From Dillenia suffruticosa (lineage: Eukaryota; Streptophyta; Magnoliopsida; Dilleniales; Dilleniaceae): DNA of 64,000 nucleotides. The position numbers and the translations under genes are program-made. The notes beneath the pieces were generated by a model. It had not been told where the DNA came from, made no database searches, and saw nothing but the letters and a program-made list of their open reading frames with translations. The stretch is from the NCBI GenBank assembly GCA_033439265.1, contig JAVTVX010000017.1:10438001-10502000 (forward strand), read 5' to 3'. Below, in pieces: positions 61,701 through 64,000 of the stretch; positions within the stretch are counted from its first letter, which is position 1; the number at the start of each line of letters is the position of its first letter.

Positions 61701-62941
61701 TCATGAGAAACAAATAAAGGAGGCTCTAACGACTACTCCAATCTTTTTTCACACACATCAAACAAGTGATTCCGCATCTCACGTGCAACTGAACAATGTA
61801 GAAATGAGTGATACCTACTTTCAGAACATTTGTAGCATATAACAAATAGATCCATTGAGATGCTTTTATAATGTCCTCTCTTTTGGAATAGATTGGTTAA
61901 TCTTTTTAAGTACTATGAACCAAATAAAAGGCTTAACGTTGGTAAAAATCTTTGCTTTACAAATAAAATTATTTAAAGGAAAACAAAGGTGATGGGAAAG
62001 ACTATTAAGATGACGAAACAAAGAATTTGCAAGAAAAAATACCCGAAGTATCAAGACCCCAGATTCTAGTGTCCAGAACATTGTGGCAGGGATCATCTCC
62101 CAGTAAGGGAGAATTTAGGGAAGAAAACTCTATAGCTTTACTATCATTTAGATTTCTTAAAAGGTGAAAGTCCCAAAGATATCAATCTGGCTTTGAAGCG
62201 TCCACTAAGTGTCCCCAATGCATTAGGTGTTTAAAAAGCATAAGATTGTACAAGCCAAATTGCTAGTCCAATATGTGTTTTATGTCATAGCTTTCATTTC
62301 GAAGTTCCCTTTGTTGGGTAGGTGATTCATGTAGTGTTAAATTGGGGAGCTTCTGGATTATTACATGATTTTAATTGGTATTGTTTCTAAATCCCACTTT
62401 TTTATCTCAAAAACTTTCAATTACCACCTGGGTGTATACTTCAAACATTTTACCATGATCCAAGTATTGCCAAATAGGAACTAAATATCTTAATCAATAG
62501 ATGTATTTTTTTTGCCAATAATGAGGTTTCTGGCTCTTTCAATTGCAAGTTCAATTGATCTTAGTGGGCCTGAGTTATTTTTACAGCTTCTCATGAGTCA
62601 ATTGGAATTTTGTATAATTGCTTTCTTTAAGCCTTTTACCACATTTCAATGTGTAGGGGGATTGTCGGCACACGATTGTAATAAGAGACATGAGGTTGAT
62701 TCATTCAGATGATGTAAAAAACCGCTCTAGCTACCCAATTCAGACATTCCAAAGAAAATCGCGCCCTCACAAATGCTCTGTCTGCAAAATTTATAGAGCC
62801 GCAATTGTGACATTGGATGACAAGTGGGCGCAGGAAAATCCATGCTACTTCTGTAATGACTGCTTTAAGCTGCTTCATGGCCCTAAAGATGGGTCTGTCC
62901 TTTATAATGAATTTGTAGCCCATGAATATATTCCTGATTAA
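55765..62941 (+). CDS. SRD2: SRD2 / SNAPC3-like snRNA-activating complex subunit
   Basis: The product is the plant counterpart of SNAPc subunit 3, a nuclear factor needed to transcribe small nuclear RNA genes from their upstream sequence element. Exons: 55765-55893, 55973-56028, 56771-56837, 56981-57067, 57836-57924, 58062-58149, 59160-59255, 59688-59813, 60476-60733, 62657-62941; all GT-AG, in phase, 426 residues. The N-terminal part is acidic with a basic [10 protein letters not shown] stretch that could serve nuclear import. The middle has the family segments [20 protein letters not shown] and [18 protein letters not shown]. The C-terminal exon has [19 protein letters not shown] and the Cys pairs CSVC and CYFCNDC, plus LLH, a zinc-binding signature of SNAPC3. 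A 5' UTR intron probably ends at the CAG 55740-55742. The last intron holds a LINE remnant. Confidence 0.88.
58580..58604. repeat. (CT)n microsatellite
   Basis: A CT run in an SRD2 intron. Confidence 0.95.
61440..62500 (-). pseudogene. LINE ORF2 3' remnant in the last SRD2 intron
   Basis: Minus-strand frames resemble the zinc-finger RVT region and C-terminus of plant LINE ORF2: [10 protein letters not shown] in place of the usual SGVFSV block (about 62060), then [20 protein letters not shown] (about 61990-61930) and [10 protein letters not shown], and further left [17 protein letters not shown] (about 61640-61590). Stops are frequent. It is antisense to the host gene and lies inside intron 60734-62656. 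Confidence 0.6.
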
Positions 62942-63209
62942 ACGGCTTCTCTTTTTACTAGAAGAAACAAATGTTGTATTGTGGTCTACAAATGAAATAG
63001 GTGTTGCAAGGCCCAATGTTGCTGTGACTAGAGTCATTTGTTTGTGGGGTTCATTTGGCTGGCAAAAGGTCAAGGTTATAAGCTATCATTTGGTCCCGAG
63101 TCCTATGCACATCATGCTCTGGCTTTGGTACCTTTTTTCTTGTTAGATGGCATGCTATATGTGTGGTCTATGAATTTATGATGAGGAGATTATATCTGAA
63201 GTCCCTAAA

Positions 63210-63466
63210 TGTTGGAATGATACATTTATTTAGAAATGTTTCCTATCACTTAGAAATCTTTATTTTAGGAAAATAAATGTAGTTTTTGAATGATTGATTT
63301 AGATCATATTTTATGGTCTATTTTATGATTGTAAATTATGAGTAATTAGGAGTTAGTTTCCTAATTTTTTTATCTATTTTATTGTATATATAGATGAGAT
63401 ATATCACCTCTTATGAATAAGATGGAGATTATTCGGCTAGGTATTCTAAAACCTATCGATTCCACA
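63210..63466 (+). repeat. 5' LTR of the copia element
   Basis: Starts TG, ends CA, with TATATATAGATGAG near 63384-63399 as a likely TATA region. Confidence 0.85.
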
Positions 63467-63478
63467 TGGTATCAGAGC
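63467..63478 (+). other. Copia primer-binding site
   Basis: TGGTATCAGAGC, complementary to the 3' end of initiator tRNA-Met, immediately after the LTR. Confidence 0.9.
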
Positions 63479-63574
63479 TTTGGGCTCGTTTCTGGTATTA
63501 AAATCTTGTCGTAGTTTTTCTCTCTCAATTTTTTCTACAGCAATTCTCATCTATTATTTCTAGAACAAGCTACT

Positions 63575-64000
63575 ATGTCTGGCATATCAAGTGTGGGTGA
63601 CCACATACTTGATTCTAGTCCAACGAGATCCTCTTCTTCAAAAACCAATCTTTTGACCCATGATAATCTCTCTACTCAACCAATCATCCACAAACTCAAT
63701 GGAGAAAGTTATCTTCAATGGTCCCAGTCAGTCAAGCTTTTCATCAGAGGACGAGGAAAGATCGGTTTTTTAACTGGAGTAACGAAAAAACCGGAGGAAG
63801 GTCCTGAAGTGATTGAGATCTGGGAATCGGAGTATGCCCTAATCATGTCCTGGTTGATAAATTCAATGGAGCCGTCAATCAGCAAGACGTACATGTTTCT
63901 TACTACCGCCCAAGAAATCTGGGAGGCTGCAAAGGAGACTTTCTCAGATCTGGGAAATTCAGTTCAGATTTATGAAATTTCTACTCAAATTCGGAATATA
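63575..64000 (+). CDS. Copia gag-pol N-terminus (partial)
   Basis: The frame is open from the ATG at 63575 to the window edge, at least 142 codons. It contains IIHKLNGESYLQWSQSVKLF (about residues 37-56), the conserved opening of the plant copia gag region. IWESEYALIMSWLINSMEP and AQEIWEAAKETFSDLGN follow, both typical of the UBN2/gag family. No stop or frameshift is seen, so this copy may be young. Confidence 0.85.
   Translation, partial: MSGISSVGDHILDSSPTRSSSSKTNLLTHDNLSTQPIIHKLNGESYLQWSQSVKLFIRGRGKIGFLTGVTKKPEEGPEVIEIWESEYALIMSWLINSMEPSISKTYMFLTTAQEIWEAAKETFSDLGNSVQIYEISTQIRNI

Larger units (their letters stand above)
63210..64000 (+). mobile_element. Ty1/copia LTR retrotransposon, 5' end (runs off the window)
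   Basis: A 257-bp LTR (63210-63466, TGTTGGAATG...GATTCCACA) is followed directly by TGGTATCAGAGC, the initiator-methionine tRNA primer-binding site usual in plant copia elements. The gag start is at 63575. The other end lies outside the window, so completeness and target duplication cannot be judged. Confidence 0.9.

Overview
This window looks like nuclear DNA of a flowering plant, probably a woody eudicot (inferred; the species cannot be fixed from sequence alone). It is AT-rich, its genes carry many GT-AG introns, and it is crowded with plant-type transposons. I recognise three host genes: a KIN-4 chromokinesin-like motor (minus strand, 4473-17442), a plastid MscS-like mechanosensitive channel of the MSL2/MSL3 type (plus strand, 29632-39463) and an SRD2/SNAPC3-type snRNA-transcription factor (plus strand, 55765-62941). 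I reconstructed their exons by hand. All three give continuous reading frames (1296, 747 and 426 residues), with one non-canonical GC donor needed in the MSL gene. The three genes have unrelated jobs and are not an operon or cluster.

Layout. 27-930 is a GC-rich foldback element with 145-bp arms and a purine/pyrimidine-segregated core. 1032-3745 is a dead LINE whose 5' part is inverted relative to its 3' part. 4473-17442 is the kinesin gene; one intron holds a small Au-like SINE with a perfect 13-bp target duplication. Its promoter (about 17.64-17.99 kb) packs three G-boxes and a telo-box into 46 bp. 18.0-20.4 kb is AT-rich intergenic DNA. 20400-26990 is a three-LTR array of a Ty3/gypsy-like, gag-protease-only element on the minus strand, bounded by the 5-bp duplication CATGC. 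27.0-28.5 kb is the MSL promoter and first non-coding exon. The MSL gene carries a hAT-type MITE (34638-35114, 8-bp target duplication) and a decayed LINE in its introns. 40788-42101 is an O-fucosyltransferase pseudogene.

42629-53038 is a composite 10.4-kb Mutator-like element with terminal inverted repeats of about 180-210 bp and a near-identical 10-bp target duplication. It contains a second gypsy element of the same lineage (42938-48463, plus strand), a CpG-rich hairpin, a decayed plant-mobile-domain (PMD) gene on the minus strand (49246-51330) and a CCCTAA-like tandem repeat. 53.05-55.2 kb is AT-rich intergenic DNA. The SRD2 gene follows, with an antisense LINE remnant in its last intron. 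A Ty1/copia element enters at 63210 and runs off the window.

The most notable signals are: two diverged gypsy copies that share a primer-binding site, lack RT/RNase H/integrase, and carry a homologous reading frame inside their LTRs; the three-LTR array with intact outer target duplication; the nested MULE-PMD-gypsy composite; the foldback element; and a SINE whose target duplication copied a putative splice branch point. Retroelement genes here are broken, except the copia gag, which is open as far as it can be seen.
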